DNA of 64,000 nt from Jeotgalibaca sp052266715 (GCA_052266715.1 JBQPRB010000003.1), one strand, 5' to 3'; shown: positions 32,537 through 42,533, counted from the stretch's first letter. Numbers and translations are program-made. The notes: generated by a model not told the origin, from the sequence alone.

Positions 32537-33926
32537 TCGTCAAAAATTCCATCCCATGGCCATCGCCAGTTACTGGATCCAAGCCTTAAGAACCTGGCTT
32601 TTCCTGCTCGTTCTGACTTTAATCAACGGCGGCTCCTATTTAGTCATCCTGGGAATCGTCGCCCTGGCACTCGTCCAAGCAATCGCAAAATACCTAACGC
32701 GCTCGTACGTCATTTCCCCCGAAAAAATCATCATTTACCACGGCTTTTTTCGGAAAAAAGAAACCGACATCCCTTACGAACGCATCCAGACCATCAAGCA
32801 ACGCCAGTGGTTCTTTTACAAACCCTTCAATATTATCCAAATCCTGATTGAAACCGCAGGCGGAAAATCCCAAGAGGCGGAGGGCGAGCTACCAGCCGTA
32901 GACATAAATACCCTCCAATTACTGGAAAGTTACCGTCACCGCGAGCCTTTGGAAAAAGAACCCCAGACCGCTGCCGAGGCGACTTATCACGTCACCGATG
33001 AGCAAATATTTCTTTTCGGTATCACCGACCTCAGCATTCTCGCCTCCTTAACGGCTCTGATCGCTTTCGGGACCGAGTTGATTCCGGATAGTTGGTATAC
33101 AAACGTTGTGACCACTGCCGAAGATGCGTATCGTCGTGGCTGGATTTTCTTGCTCGGATTAGCGTTGCTTGTATTTGTATCCATTATGCTGATATCTTTG
33201 GCCAAGAACTTTTTCCAGTTTTATAACTTCAATGTGTCACGCTCCAACCAGACCTTGACCATTGAAAGTGGGTTGTTGGAAAGAAAAGTCCAAAAAATCC
33301 CGGTTGATAAAATCCAGGGTATCCGAATTCGCCAACAAGTGTTACGCAAAGTGTTGAAACTCTCGTCCGTTGAAATAATCCTGGCAGGGGGCCAGGAAAA
33401 ACAAGGTGAAAATAATACCCCCACTAAACTGTATGTCCTACCCATCATTTCAGACAGCAAGTTGTATCAAACCCTGGACCAGCTATTGCCGGAATGGCAC
33501 ATGCAACAACCTGACCTCATCCGCGCTTCCACCAATAAAATTTGGTACTTCTGGCGTTGGTATTTACTCTTTATACCCGTAATCATTGCCGGGTTTTATT
33601 TTCATTTTTATTGGGGACTTGCGGCTATGTTAGTGGCAACGTACTTTCTATTTTGTGCCTGGTTGGACTATCATTATCAAGGCTATGCCATCCAAACAGC
33701 AAGTCGCTTGTGCCTGCAAACTTTCGAGTCTTTAACCAAAGTGCAAACCTTTGTCGAAAGGCCCAAAATACAGGCCCTTACCAACCAAACCAGCAAGTGG
33801 TTGTATCCGAAACAAATTGGTCACACCAAAATGACCCTTAAAACAGGTCTCGGATCCGAATCCATCAAGTTGAAGTTCATTGGCCAAAAGCACCAACATA
33901 AATTGAAACAGTTTTTTAACAAATAA
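32529..33926 (+). CDS. PH-domain (bPH2) membrane protein, YdbT-like
   Basis: A 465-residue partner of the previous protein. It alternates hydrophobic helix pairs with PH domains: first at about residues 60-125 (VISPEKIIIYHGFFRKKETDIPYERIQTI), second near 235-300 (SNQTLTIESGLLERKVQKIPVDKIQGIRI), third, degenerate, near 385-460. This matches YdbT in order and size. The stop is followed by a strong terminator. Confidence 0.82.
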   Translation: MSNRQKFHPMAIASYWIQALRTWLFLLVLTLINGGSYLVILGIVALALVQAIAKYLTRSYVISPEKIIIYHGFFRKKETDIPYERIQTIKQRQWFFYKPFNIIQILIETAGGKSQEAEGELPAVDINTLQLLESYRHREPLEKEPQTAAEATYHVTDEQIFLFGITDLSILASLTALIAFGTELIPDSWYTNVVTTAEDAYRRGWIFLLGLALLVFVSIMLISLAKNFFQFYNFNVSRSNQTLTIESGLLERKVQKIPVDKIQGIRIRQQVLRKVLKLSSVEIILAGGQEKQGENNTPTKLYVLPIISDSKLYQTLDQLLPEWHMQQPDLIRASTNKIWYFWRWYLLFIPVIIAGFYFHFYWGLAAMLVATYFLFCAWLDYHYQGYAIQTASRLCLQTFESLTKVQTFVERPKIQALTNQTSKWLYPKQIGHTKMTLKTGLGSESIKLKFIGQKHQHKLKQFFNK

Positions 33927-33957
33927 ACCTGCCTCATGAGGGTAGGTTTATTTTTTT
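33921..33957 (+). terminator. Terminator of the ydbS-ydbT-like operon
   Basis: AAATAAACCTGCC pairs with GGTAGGTTTATTT and ends in a run of Ts. Confidence 0.9.
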
Positions 33958-34374
33958 ACGCCAAATCGCTGCCACCATTAGAAAAAACGTTCTTTTTTCC
34001 GACACAACTTCCCACACAATCCATAAAAAGGGCAAGCTGAAATATCCATAAATTGCAAAAATATCTGTAATTTGACATTTAATGTGATTGAATGCACAAA
34101 GAAATAAGTCGTTTCTGTCAAAAAAATCATTATTTGAGCACATAAAATCATAAAGAAAGCACTTACAATCAATTTAAACCAAAATGAAAGGATTTTTGGT
34201 CATAGCAAAAGCATAGCCAATCGCATAAAATGAAAGCGTATTCCGAAAGCGGAGTCATTAATCCTGAAATTCTATCAGTTCTCCCGGGAAAGAACCGATA
34301 GAATCCACATGGTAATGCAAGCTTCAAAAATACTAATTGAGACATAATATTTTTTATCTGAGGAGATGAATGGT
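33958..34374 (+). promoter_or_regulatory. Long leader region of the GPH transporter gene with cre-like site and hairpin
   Basis: No gene is seen in these 417 bases. ATGAAAGCGTATTCC at 34230-34244 matches the cre pattern at 14 of 15 positions and overlaps a possible -10 (TAAAAT 34226-34231; the -35 is weak). ATTCTATCAGTTCT (34269-34282) pairs with AGAACCGATAGAAT (34291-34304), one mismatch, around CCCGGG: an operator or leader hairpin without a T tract. The part 33958-34190 is AT-rich and otherwise unremarkable. Confidence 0.5.
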
Positions 34375-35826
34375 ATGGCAGTGAAAAAAGTTGCTGGTGA
34401 AGGTTTAACTTTGAAACACAAGATTGGTTATGCTGCGGGAGACGCTGGCGGGGTAATGACATTAATTCTAGTAAGTAGCTACATGACACGTTACGTAACA
34501 AACGTATTGACAATTAACTTTGCGACATTATCGGTATTATTATTAATCTGGAATATTTGGGACATGGTCAACGACCCATTGATGGGAACGTTGATGGACA
34601 AAATGTTTGCAAAATCTTCCGGAAACAAAGACAAATTCCGTCCTTGGCTCTTATACTCTATTGCACCAATCGTTTTAGGTATGATCGCATTCTTTAGTGT
34701 CCCAAGTTTACTGAGTGGCTTCGGTGCCATTGCTGCCTTGTTCATCTTCAAGATTGTTTACGAGCTTGGTTACACCATGATGAACATCGGGATGGGTTCC
34801 TTGCTTGGAACAATGGCAAAAAATGATCCGGAACGTGCCCAACTTTCTTCTGCTCGCGGAATGGGTTCAACAGTTGGTGGTATGATTGCAATGGTTCTTG
34901 TACCGCAAATGTTGGGACGTTTCGGTGAAACGACAACAGGTTACTTCTGGTCAGCAGTTGTCTGTGCAGTTTTAGGTGGTTTCACAATCTTCATCCACTA
35001 CTTGTGGACAGAAGAAAGAAATACGGCATCAAAAGCAGTTAAAGCAGACGATGAATCACAAAAAGTTAAATTCTCCGATATCTTGAATGTATTCAAGAAA
35101 AACCGTGCTTTCTTGGCACTAAGTATGCACTCAATCATTATTGTTTTTGGTACAACGATTTACGGTCAGTTCAATGCTTACATGTACGCTGACGTATTGG
35201 GCGATATCAGCTTGATGAGTTACACATCGATTATTTCAATGTCATTGACAATGGTTATCCTGTCTATTGCACCCGTTATTGTTAAAAAAATGGGTAGCAC
35301 GGTACGTGTAATCCGTACATCACTCTTAATCGGTCTTTCCATGATGCTTGGACTATTCGGTCTGATGTTGAGTACGAACGTAGCGCCAACAGTCTTCTTG
35401 TTTGTATCAGGAATTGGTTACGCATTGATCAACTTATCTGTTCAAATGCAATGGGGTCTTGTTGGGGAAGCAATCGACTACAACGAATACTTAACAGGTA
35501 AACGTACAGAAGGCGCAATCTACGGAACATTCTCATTGACTCGTCGTGTTGGACAAACAATTTCTCAATCATTGGCAGTATTGATGATTGGTTGGATTGG
35601 TTACAACCCTGAATTGACAAACGCTGGCGTTTCACAAGCAGGCGGAACAATTCTAGGTATCCAAGTCATGACATTGGTTGTTCCAGCTGTTGCAGCAATC
35701 GGCTCATGGCTATGCTTCAAGTTCGTCTGGAACTTGGATGGCAGCACTGGTAAAGAACTATCTGTATGGAGAAACAGCAAAGTTGCTCCGGTTGCAGAAG
35801 TTGAAGCTGTAGTAGAAACTGTATAA
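34375..35826 (+). CDS. GPH-family sugar:cation symporter
   Basis: A 483-residue, 12-helix glycoside-pentoside-hexuronide (GPH) transporter. Family marks: KHKIGYAAGDAGGVMTL at the start, NDPLMGTLMDKM in the first loop, and LVGEAIDYNEYLTGKRTEGA late in the protein. It has no EIIA-like tail. ATG 34375 is preferred (9 bases from GAGGAG; ATG 34366 touches it). Downstream GH3 and creatininase-like genes suggest uptake of a glycoside cut inside the cell, but the sugar is unknown. A terminator separates it from the GH3 gene. Confidence 0.85.
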   Translation: MAVKKVAGEGLTLKHKIGYAAGDAGGVMTLILVSSYMTRYVTNVLTINFATLSVLLLIWNIWDMVNDPLMGTLMDKMFAKSSGNKDKFRPWLLYSIAPIVLGMIAFFSVPSLLSGFGAIAALFIFKIVYELGYTMMNIGMGSLLGTMAKNDPERAQLSSARGMGSTVGGMIAMVLVPQMLGRFGETTTGYFWSAVVCAVLGGFTIFIHYLWTEERNTASKAVKADDESQKVKFSDILNVFKKNRAFLALSMHSIIIVFGTTIYGQFNAYMYADVLGDISLMSYTSIISMSLTMVILSIAPVIVKKMGSTVRVIRTSLLIGLSMMLGLFGLMLSTNVAPTVFLFVSGIGYALINLSVQMQWGLVGEAIDYNEYLTGKRTEGAIYGTFSLTRRVGQTISQSLAVLMIGWIGYNPELTNAGVSQAGGTILGIQVMTLVVPAVAAIGSWLCFKFVWNLDGSTGKELSVWRNSKVAPVAEVEAVVETV

Positions 35827-35833
35827 AGCATTC

Positions 35834-35876
35834 AATCCCCTAATGAGCATTGCGAATTAGGGGATTTTGTATTTTT
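35834..35876 (+). terminator. Terminator after the GPH symporter gene
   Basis: AATCCCCTAAT pairs with ATTAGGGGATT, then TTGTATTTTT. It probably only partly stops transcription into the GH3 gene 24 bp on. Confidence 0.75.
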
Positions 35877-35899
35877 AAATAACGAAAGGAACGTGTCCT

Positions 35900-38257
35900 G
35901 TGAAAAATAGTCCAGTAATCAATAAGCAATCCATAAATGATGGCTATATTCCGGCACCCTATGAACTTGAAAAAGGGGAAGCCATTAATGATAGGTATTT
36001 AGAACCTGTTTACTTTGAAAATGAAAATGGACCGACCATCGGTGTCACGACCTGTGGGGTGATTGTCCAGGATGGGTTATATTTCAAAGATTTGGACAAC
36101 TCGGGAAAGATGGCACCTTTTAAAGATTGGCGTTTGGATGATGAAACACGTGCGAAAGATATGGTTCATTACCTTCGCCTGGATCAACAAGCCGGTCTTG
36201 TCTTAAATACACTCTGGAACACGCCGGTTGTGCCAACGCGTGCTGAAGCCACCGATGAAGCGGGCAAGCTCGCCTTAAATAAAATTTACAAAAAACACGA
36301 TCCGTCAGAACCAGAGCCACCGTCCCCCATCCCAGGTATCTCAACCCATGTCGATGATAAAGATATTTTGGAACGGAAAATAACCGGTGGTGTATACCGC
36401 GGTGACATGAATGTTGAAGCAGCGATGAGTGCCTTGTATCATAACGCCGGTACGCAAATGCTGGAATACGAAGCGTCCCTTGGTGGCGTGGCCATCCCTT
36501 ATTCGCTACATACCAACCCCATCAACATCGGCTATCCGGATTCACTGGGTATCGCCGCTGCGGTAATGGGAGAGGGCAATTACGACCTCGTCCATGAAAT
36601 GGCCCATGTTGATCGCAGTATGATGAAGGCTGCCGGACAAAATGTACTTTATGGACCACAAGTTGATATCGCAACGGATCCCCGTTGGCCCCGTAATAGT
36701 GGAACCTATGGAGAAGTACCGGAAGTCACAGCTGGAATTGTCTCTGAACTGGTTAAAGGGTATCAAGATGGGACAGATGGTTTAAATAAAGACTCGGTTG
36801 TCTTAACCGTGAAACATTTCCCCGGTGATGGCCCTTCAGAAAATGGATTCGAATCGCACATGGCAATTGGTCAATGGCGCCTTTATCCAACAGCAGGTTC
36901 TTTGGAAAAATATCATTTGCCGCCATTCCAGGCAGCGTTTGATTTACAAGCATCAGGCATTATGCCGAACTACTCACGCATTACGACCGATAGCCGGACA
37001 AAGCCACAAACATATCGTGGAAAAATGACCTCAAAAGAAGTGGTCGCGACTGCCTATAGCAAAGAACTGTTGGATGGTTTAGCAAGAGAAACGATGGGCT
37101 TCAATGGCTATGTCAACTCAGACTCCGGAATCGTGACGTCACAAATTTATGGTGTGGAAGAGTTATCCATTCCAGAACGTTATGCCAAAGCAATCGCAGC
37201 CGGAACGGATGTAGTCGGCGGGACGGCTGACCCGGAACATATTGTCGAAGCAGTGGAAAAAGGCTATCTGGCCAAAGAAGACCTGGACCGCGCCAGCTAT
37301 AATCGTCTCTTGAGTTTATTCAAAACCAAGCGGGTCGATAATCCTTATCTTGATCCCGAACATGCGAACAAGGTACGCGCTGAAAAACTGGATGGGGCGA
37401 AAAAAGCTGCCTATCAGGCCAACCAAAAATCCATCGTTCTAGCGAAAAATCATGGCGCGGTATTGCCATTAAAACCAAACAAAAAAGTATACATTGCTTG
37501 TTTCAAAGGTGTTGATACCGGGGCAGCTTTCATGGCAGCCGCGATGGGATTAAAAGAAGTGCCGAAAGATGATCCCGAGGCATTCCGTCAAAAATTGGTG
37601 GCTTTATTTGAAGAAAAAGGCCATGTCATAGTTGATACACCGGAAGAAGCAGATTATGCATACCTGCATGTATGGCCGATGACAAACGGCATGGTGTTCA
37701 ACCAGTTTGCCATGCCTGTTATTGACTTGGTGGATAATCAACTCTTCGATGAGCGTGAAGTGAACAAGAGTCAGAAACGTACCGGCAACAAAGTGTCGAT
37801 CACGACCCTGAAAGATGTCGCCAAAATCAAGGAAATCAGTGAACTGGTCCACAACAACGGAGGCAAGGTGATTGCGAGCTGTGTCGTTACCAGTCCATGG
37901 CTTTTGGATAAATTGGAACCCTACGTGGATGGGATGACCTTCCAATACACAACGAGTAAAGTCGCTCTTGATCAGGTGCTTCGTGCGCAAGTTGAAGTAG
38001 TGGTGGGCGAATTTTCACCAACTGGGAAAATGCCCTTGACGATGGTATCTTCTCCAGAAGTCATTGCCCTTAACGAAGTTGAAATCGACGGGGAAATCCG
38101 TGAAGTATGCGTCTCACCAAATGACGTGCCCGGATACGACAAAGACCAGTACATAAAACCGGAAATTTTAGCCAATGTCAAAGGTGGCAGTTATGCTTAC
38201 TGCGACGAAGACGGCAATTACTACCGGGCAGGGTTCGGCTTACATTACGAAGTCTAA
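35900..38257 (+). CDS. GH3-family glycoside hydrolase
   Basis: A 785-residue cytoplasmic GH3 protein, distant from the 17090 enzyme. Barrel motifs are GPQVDIATDPRWPRNSGTYG and VVLTVKHFPGDGPSENGFE; the nucleophile should be D408 in GYVNSDSG. The second domain is seen from about residue 500 (SIVLAKNHGAVLPLKP, then YVDGMTFQYTTSKVALDQVL), with no fibronectin-type end. The exact substrate is open: beta-glucosides or beta-xylosides are typical. The start is GTG 35900 with GAAAGGAA upstream. It is followed 29 bp later by the creatininase-like gene. Confidence 0.8.
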   Translation: MKNSPVINKQSINDGYIPAPYELEKGEAINDRYLEPVYFENENGPTIGVTTCGVIVQDGLYFKDLDNSGKMAPFKDWRLDDETRAKDMVHYLRLDQQAGLVLNTLWNTPVVPTRAEATDEAGKLALNKIYKKHDPSEPEPPSPIPGISTHVDDKDILERKITGGVYRGDMNVEAAMSALYHNAGTQMLEYEASLGGVAIPYSLHTNPINIGYPDSLGIAAAVMGEGNYDLVHEMAHVDRSMMKAAGQNVLYGPQVDIATDPRWPRNSGTYGEVPEVTAGIVSELVKGYQDGTDGLNKDSVVLTVKHFPGDGPSENGFESHMAIGQWRLYPTAGSLEKYHLPPFQAAFDLQASGIMPNYSRITTDSRTKPQTYRGKMTSKEVVATAYSKELLDGLARETMGFNGYVNSDSGIVTSQIYGVEELSIPERYAKAIAAGTDVVGGTADPEHIVEAVEKGYLAKEDLDRASYNRLLSLFKTKRVDNPYLDPEHANKVRAEKLDGAKKAAYQANQKSIVLAKNHGAVLPLKPNKKVYIACFKGVDTGAAFMAAAMGLKEVPKDDPEAFRQKLVALFEEKGHVIVDTPEEADYAYLHVWPMTNGMVFNQFAMPVIDLVDNQLFDEREVNKSQKRTGNKVSITTLKDVAKIKEISELVHNNGGKVIASCVVTSPWLLDKLEPYVDGMTFQYTTSKVALDQVLRAQVEVVVGEFSPTGKMPLTMVSSPEVIALNEVEIDGEIREVCVSPNDVPGYDKDQYIKPEILANVKGGSYAYCDEDGNYYRAGFGLHYEV

Positions 38258-38286
38258 ACATTTTTTAAACGAGGAGGAATCGTATT

Positions 38287-39129
38287 ATGAGAACACGCTT
38301 TTTATCAAAATGTACAAATCAAGAGGTCGAAGCATACCTACAAAAAAATGACTTAATCTTTATCCCGGTGGGTGTCACCGAATTACACGGCGGACTGCCG
38401 CTGGATTCCGAAACAGTCATCTCTGAAGCAGTAGCTTTGCGCCTGGCCGAAAAAACAGACGGCTTAGTCTTGCATAACTTGCCGTATTTCTATGCAGGTG
38501 CTACCTTATCCGGTCGCGGAACCGTTCAAGTTTCGGTTCGTGATGGCATCGATTATCTTCTGGCCATTGCCAAATCTTTATACCGCCAAGGTTTCAAGCG
38601 CCAAGTCTTTATCAGCCTGCACGGGCCAGCCTCCATGACGATTAGTCCGGTAATCCGCGACTTCTTCGAAGAGAAAAAAGTGCCGTTGCTTTATATCGAC
38701 TCGGTCATGACCATGATGCAGCCGGAATTTGCCAAACAATTCTTCGGCGGCGAAGGGGATCCCTTCACCGATTTAATCTTGGCCGGGTATGACTACCTGG
38801 GCCGTTTGGATGATGTTCCCATCACCACACCGGAAAATGATTTCTCCGAGAAAAAAGAACAGTCCGTGGCTTTTGCATCTGGGTTGTTCCGTTCCGCCTT
38901 TGGCTCCGGCTCAACGGCCTACTACTTCGGCGAACTATCCGACCATATGCCGACGCATAAAATCGAATCTGTCGAACATCGCCAAGAAATCGCCAATAAC
39001 GGTAAACCCTTGTTCGATGCCTTCGTCGAAAGTCTGGAAATCGAGAAAAAAGTTGAGCTCCTCAAAGAACTCGCTGATTTCCAAGATAATGAAGTCATCC
39101 CGAAATACAAAGATTGGTTATACGAATAA
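38287..39129 (+). CDS. Creatininase-family protein
   Basis: A 280-residue member of the creatininase superfamily: LIFIPVGVTELHGGLPLDSETVI carries the metal-binding Glu, His and Asp, and QVFISLHGPASM a second site in place of the more common NGHGGN. Family members hydrolyse cyclic amides or formamides and some act in cofactor and sugar pathways. Here it sits after a GPH symporter and a GH3 enzyme, which suggests work on a sugar-derived lactone or amide; this is inference. GAGGAGG lies 8 bases before the ATG. Confidence 0.75.
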   Translation: MRTRFLSKCTNQEVEAYLQKNDLIFIPVGVTELHGGLPLDSETVISEAVALRLAEKTDGLVLHNLPYFYAGATLSGRGTVQVSVRDGIDYLLAIAKSLYRQGFKRQVFISLHGPASMTISPVIRDFFEEKKVPLLYIDSVMTMMQPEFAKQFFGGEGDPFTDLILAGYDYLGRLDDVPITTPENDFSEKKEQSVAFASGLFRSAFGSGSTAYYFGELSDHMPTHKIESVEHRQEIANNGKPLFDAFVESLEIEKKVELLKELADFQDNEVIPKYKDWLYE

Positions 39130-39135
39130 ACACCA

Positions 39136-39164
39136 AACCCCGCAGCTACATCGCGGGGTTTTTT
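39136..39164 (+). terminator. Terminator after the creatininase-like gene
   Basis: AACCCCGC pairs with GCGGGGTT, then TTTT. Confidence 0.88.
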
Positions 39165-39174
39165 GAATAGGCAG

Positions 39175-39323
39175 AAAAGTCGGAAGAAGGGAACCCAAAA
39201 CACCATTATACTGCCGACTTTTTTAAAACTCGGCAGTAAAAAATCAATTCTGCCGTTCTAGTTCCGACTTTTAAAAAAAATCGGAACTAGAAACACCAAA
39301 ATCCAATTCTACTTCCGACTTTT
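39175..39323. repeat. Inverted half-site array, TCGG(C/A)A type, 50-51-bp pitch; clearest copy
   Basis: TCGGAA 39180 (+), TGCCGA 39212 (-), TCGGCA 39230 (+), TTCCGA 39262 (-), TCGGAA 39281 (+), TTCCGA 39313 (-): steps 32, 18, 32, 19, 32. The ends AAAAGTCGGAAG (39175-39186) and CTTCCGACTTTT (39312-39323) are a perfect 12-bp inverted repeat. Inside are two hairpins: TACTGCCGA/TCGGCAGTA and TTCTAGTTCCGA/TCGGAACTAGAA (perfect 12 bp). It fills most of the 334-bp gap before lacZ. Confidence 0.75.
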
Positions 39324-39390
39324 GTCATTTAAGAAAATCTTCTAAACTAAAATTAAACCAAAATCCTCCTCTTGTCTTTCTGAATCCAAA

Positions 39391-39432
39391 TTGATAGGAT
39401 AGGAGATGCAGTAAAAATGAAAACGCTTTTCA
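39391..39432 (+). promoter_or_regulatory. Promoter region and cre/LacI-type operator of lacZ
   Basis: TGAAAACGCTTTTCA at 39418-39432 has perfect arms (TGAAAA/TTTTCA) around CGC and resembles cre. TTGATA at 39391-39396 is a possible -35; the -10 would overlap the operator (AAAAAT 39413-39418). Repression under good carbon supply is likely. Confidence 0.6.
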
Positions 39433-39463
39433 AAAAGAATCCCCAGCAGAAAGGAAAATGTAA

Positions 39464-42400
39464 ATGACTAAAAAGCCGCAAAAATTTGTTTATTCAAAAC
39501 CAACGAATGGCTATCCTGAATGGAACAACAACCCGGAAATCTTCCAACTGAACCGTCGCAAACCAGCAACGACTTCTATTCCCTTCGCTTCAATCGAAGA
39601 GGCGAAGCAGACGCCGTTTGAAGAGTCACGCTTCGTTCGTTCTTTGAACGGCGAATGGGCATTCAAATGGGTCAAGAATCCGGCTGAACGCCAAACCGAT
39701 TTTTATAAATCGGAGATCGATACCACTAATTGGGATCGCATAACAGTACCCGCGCATTGGCAATTCCAAGGCTATGATTACCCACAATATACGAATACGA
39801 CCTATCCATGGGTTGAGCAACAAGAGCTCAAAGCACCGTTTGCGCCGACCAACTACAATCCGGTGGGACAATATGTGACCGCTTTCGAACTGGAAGAAGA
39901 CTGGCTTGATAAACCCTTGTTCCTTCATTTCGCTGGTGTCGAGGCAGCCTTCTATGTTTGGGTGAATGGGGAACTGGTCGGTTACAGCGAGGATTCCTTT
40001 ACCGCTGCCGAATTTGACCTCAGCCCTTATGTAAAACCAGGTGAGAACAAACTCGCTGTTGAAGTCTACCGTTGGGCGGACGCAAGTTGGTTGGAGGATC
40101 AGGACTTCTGGCGTCTGAGCGGGATTTTCCGCGATGTGTACTTATACCAAACGCCATACCTCCACATCCGCGATTTCCATACCCAAACACTCTTGGACGA
40201 CGCTTACCAAAACGCCGAACTGAAAGTAACCGTCGAAACGGAAAACCTGTTTGAGGTTCCAGAATCAGGCATGATTGAAATCCAACTGCATGATGAAAAC
40301 GATCAGCCGGTCTATCAAACCAAACAACCAGCCAACGAACCGATTATTGAATTTTCCGAAACGATCACGAATCCGAAAAAATGGAGTGCGGAAGAACCAA
40401 ACCTTTACACGCTCTATCTATCTGTCATCTCAGACACGGGCGAAACCCTGGAAGTCCACCGTTCCCAAGTCGGTTTCCGTAAATTCGAACTGAAAGATGG
40501 ATTGATGAAAATCAACGGCGCGCGTATCCTTTTCAAAGGTGTCAACCGCCACGAATGGGATGCCAAACGCGGCCGTGCAGTCACGAAAGAAGACATGGAA
40601 AAAGACGTCAAGCTCATGAAACAATTCAACGTCAATGCCGTTCGGACTTCCCACTACCCGAACCATCCTTACTGGTACGAGCTATGTGATCGTTATGGTT
40701 TGTATGTTATCGATGAAATGAACCTGGAAACCCACGGATCTTGGTATTATGGCCAAAAAGAACTTGAGGAAACCGTACCCGGCAGCCGCCCGGAATGGAC
40801 CGAGAACGTATTGGACCGTGCCGCTTCCATGTATGAACGCGACAAGAACCATCCATCCATCCTTATTTGGTCGTTGGGGAATGAATCGTTCGGCGGGGAC
40901 AATTTCCTGAAACTGTATGATTACTTCAAAACCGTGGATCCATCCCGCCTTGTTCATTACGAAGGAGTTTTCCATTACCGTTTGAGCGAGGCTGCATCTG
41001 ATATCGAAAGCACGATGTATATCCCGCCAAAAGAAGTGGAAGCGTACGCCCTGAATGCGACCGAAAACTCGAAACCTTACTTGATTTGCGAATTTTCCCA
41101 TGCGATGGGGAATTCACTCGGGAATTTCTATCAATACACCGAACTATTCGACAAGTATCCAATCCTGCAAGGTGGCTTCATTTGGGATTGGAAAGACCAA
41201 GCCATCCACAGAGAAACGGAAGATGGCCGCACGTACCTGGCATACGGTGGTGATTTTGGCGAATCACCAAACGACGGCAACTTCTCCGGAAACGGACTCG
41301 TTTTTGCGGATGGTCAGATTACACCGAAGGTATACGAAATGAAGAAGTGTTACCAAAACGTGGCGTTTGAACCCACCGATCTGGTGAACGGCCTGCTTAC
41401 CCTCAAAAACAAAAACTTATTCGCTAACCTTTCCGCGTATACCTTGCAATGGAAAGCGGAGAAGAACGGCGAAATGGTGGAAGAGGGCACCGTGGCTACG
41501 CTCGACATCGCGCCACAAAGCACGAAAACCATCAAATTGCCTTACATGAAATATGAAAATGAAACAAGCGGAGACGAGTATCATCTCACGGTTTCCTTGC
41601 ATACCAAAGAACATCACGAGGTCGCCTATGAGCAGTTCCAATTACCGACCACGAAACGCAACGACACCCATAAAACAATCGTGCTCGCGACCGGGGACAC
41701 AACATTTACTTTTGATGCAAATACCGGCTTACTTTCCTCTGTGAAAAAAGGGCCAACAGAACTGCTGCAATCCGCCCTGGAACCAAACTTCTGGCGCGCA
41801 TCCACGGATAACGACAAAGGCAGTAAATTCGACAAACGCAGTGCCATCTGGCGAGAGGCCCAAGCAAACCGGGAACTCACAGCACTGCACGTAACGGAAA
41901 CGGATGTCCAAACTACTTTCGTTTACCCAGAACTCGGGAACCTGAAACTTGCCATTACCTATTCCGTAACGGATTTTGGCCAGCTAACAATTCATTATAC
42001 GTTGATGCCGCAAAAACCACTGCCGGATATCCCCGAAATTGGGATGCGGGTGTCTCTGGACAAGGCGTTCGATCAATTGAAATGGTTTGGCAAAGGGCCA
42101 TTCGAAACCTATATCGACAAACAAACCGCCGCAAAAGTAGGCGTCTACACGAGCACCGTGGCCGAGCAATTCGTTTCGTACCTGAAACCGCAAGAAACCG
42201 GCAACCACATTGACACACGTTGGGTGGAACTGACGGATACAACTGGTACCGGCCTGAAAGTGAGTGGCCAACCGCTCGTGGAATTCAACGCGCTGCCATA
42301 TAGTTACGAAGAAATGGAACCAGCCGACTATGCTTACCAACTACCTGAATCCAACCGTACCGTTTTGCGCATCAATCATCTGCAAATGGGAATCGGTGGG

Positions 42401-42490
42401 AACGACAGTTGGAGCCAGGACACGCTTCCGGAATTCCGCCTGCCAGGCACGCATGGTTATAGCTATAGCTTTAAGATTGAAACGATCTAA
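39464..42490 (+). CDS. lacZ: GH2 beta-galactosidase LacZ
   Basis: A 1008-residue LacZ-type enzyme, about family length (E. coli LacZ 1023). Sugar-binding jelly roll first (FLHFAGVEAAFYVWVNGELV), two immunoglobulin-like domains flanking the barrel (GVNRHEWDAKRGRAVTKEDM), acid/base E474 (IWSLGNESFGG) and nucleophile E543 (ICEFSHAMGNS), then the C-terminal beta-sandwich from about residue 740 (FWRASTDNDKGSKFDKR). It hydrolyses lactose and beta-galactosides in the cytoplasm; no signal peptide. Own promoter with cre-like operator and own terminator. Confidence 0.93.
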   Translation: MTKKPQKFVYSKPTNGYPEWNNNPEIFQLNRRKPATTSIPFASIEEAKQTPFEESRFVRSLNGEWAFKWVKNPAERQTDFYKSEIDTTNWDRITVPAHWQFQGYDYPQYTNTTYPWVEQQELKAPFAPTNYNPVGQYVTAFELEEDWLDKPLFLHFAGVEAAFYVWVNGELVGYSEDSFTAAEFDLSPYVKPGENKLAVEVYRWADASWLEDQDFWRLSGIFRDVYLYQTPYLHIRDFHTQTLLDDAYQNAELKVTVETENLFEVPESGMIEIQLHDENDQPVYQTKQPANEPIIEFSETITNPKKWSAEEPNLYTLYLSVISDTGETLEVHRSQVGFRKFELKDGLMKINGARILFKGVNRHEWDAKRGRAVTKEDMEKDVKLMKQFNVNAVRTSHYPNHPYWYELCDRYGLYVIDEMNLETHGSWYYGQKELEETVPGSRPEWTENVLDRAASMYERDKNHPSILIWSLGNESFGGDNFLKLYDYFKTVDPSRLVHYEGVFHYRLSEAASDIESTMYIPPKEVEAYALNATENSKPYLICEFSHAMGNSLGNFYQYTELFDKYPILQGGFIWDWKDQAIHRETEDGRTYLAYGGDFGESPNDGNFSGNGLVFADGQITPKVYEMKKCYQNVAFEPTDLVNGLLTLKNKNLFANLSAYTLQWKAEKNGEMVEEGTVATLDIAPQSTKTIKLPYMKYENETSGDEYHLTVSLHTKEHHEVAYEQFQLPTTKRNDTHKTIVLATGDTTFTFDANTGLLSSVKKGPTELLQSALEPNFWRASTDNDKGSKFDKRSAIWREAQANRELTALHVTETDVQTTFVYPELGNLKLAITYSVTDFGQLTIHYTLMPQKPLPDIPEIGMRVSLDKAFDQLKWFGKGPFETYIDKQTAAKVGVYTSTVAEQFVSYLKPQETGNHIDTRWVELTDTTGTGLKVSGQPLVEFNALPYSYEEMEPADYAYQLPESNRTVLRINHLQMGIGGNDSWSQDTLPEFRLPGTHGYSYSFKIETI

Positions 42491-42494
42491 CTTG

Positions 42495-42533
42495 AAACCT
42501 GACATCCGCTCATTGCCGGTGTCAGGTTTTTTT
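42495..42533 (+). terminator. Terminator after lacZ
   Basis: AAACCTGACA pairs with TGTCAGGTTT (with an extra CC/GG region inside) and ends in a T run. Confidence 0.88.
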
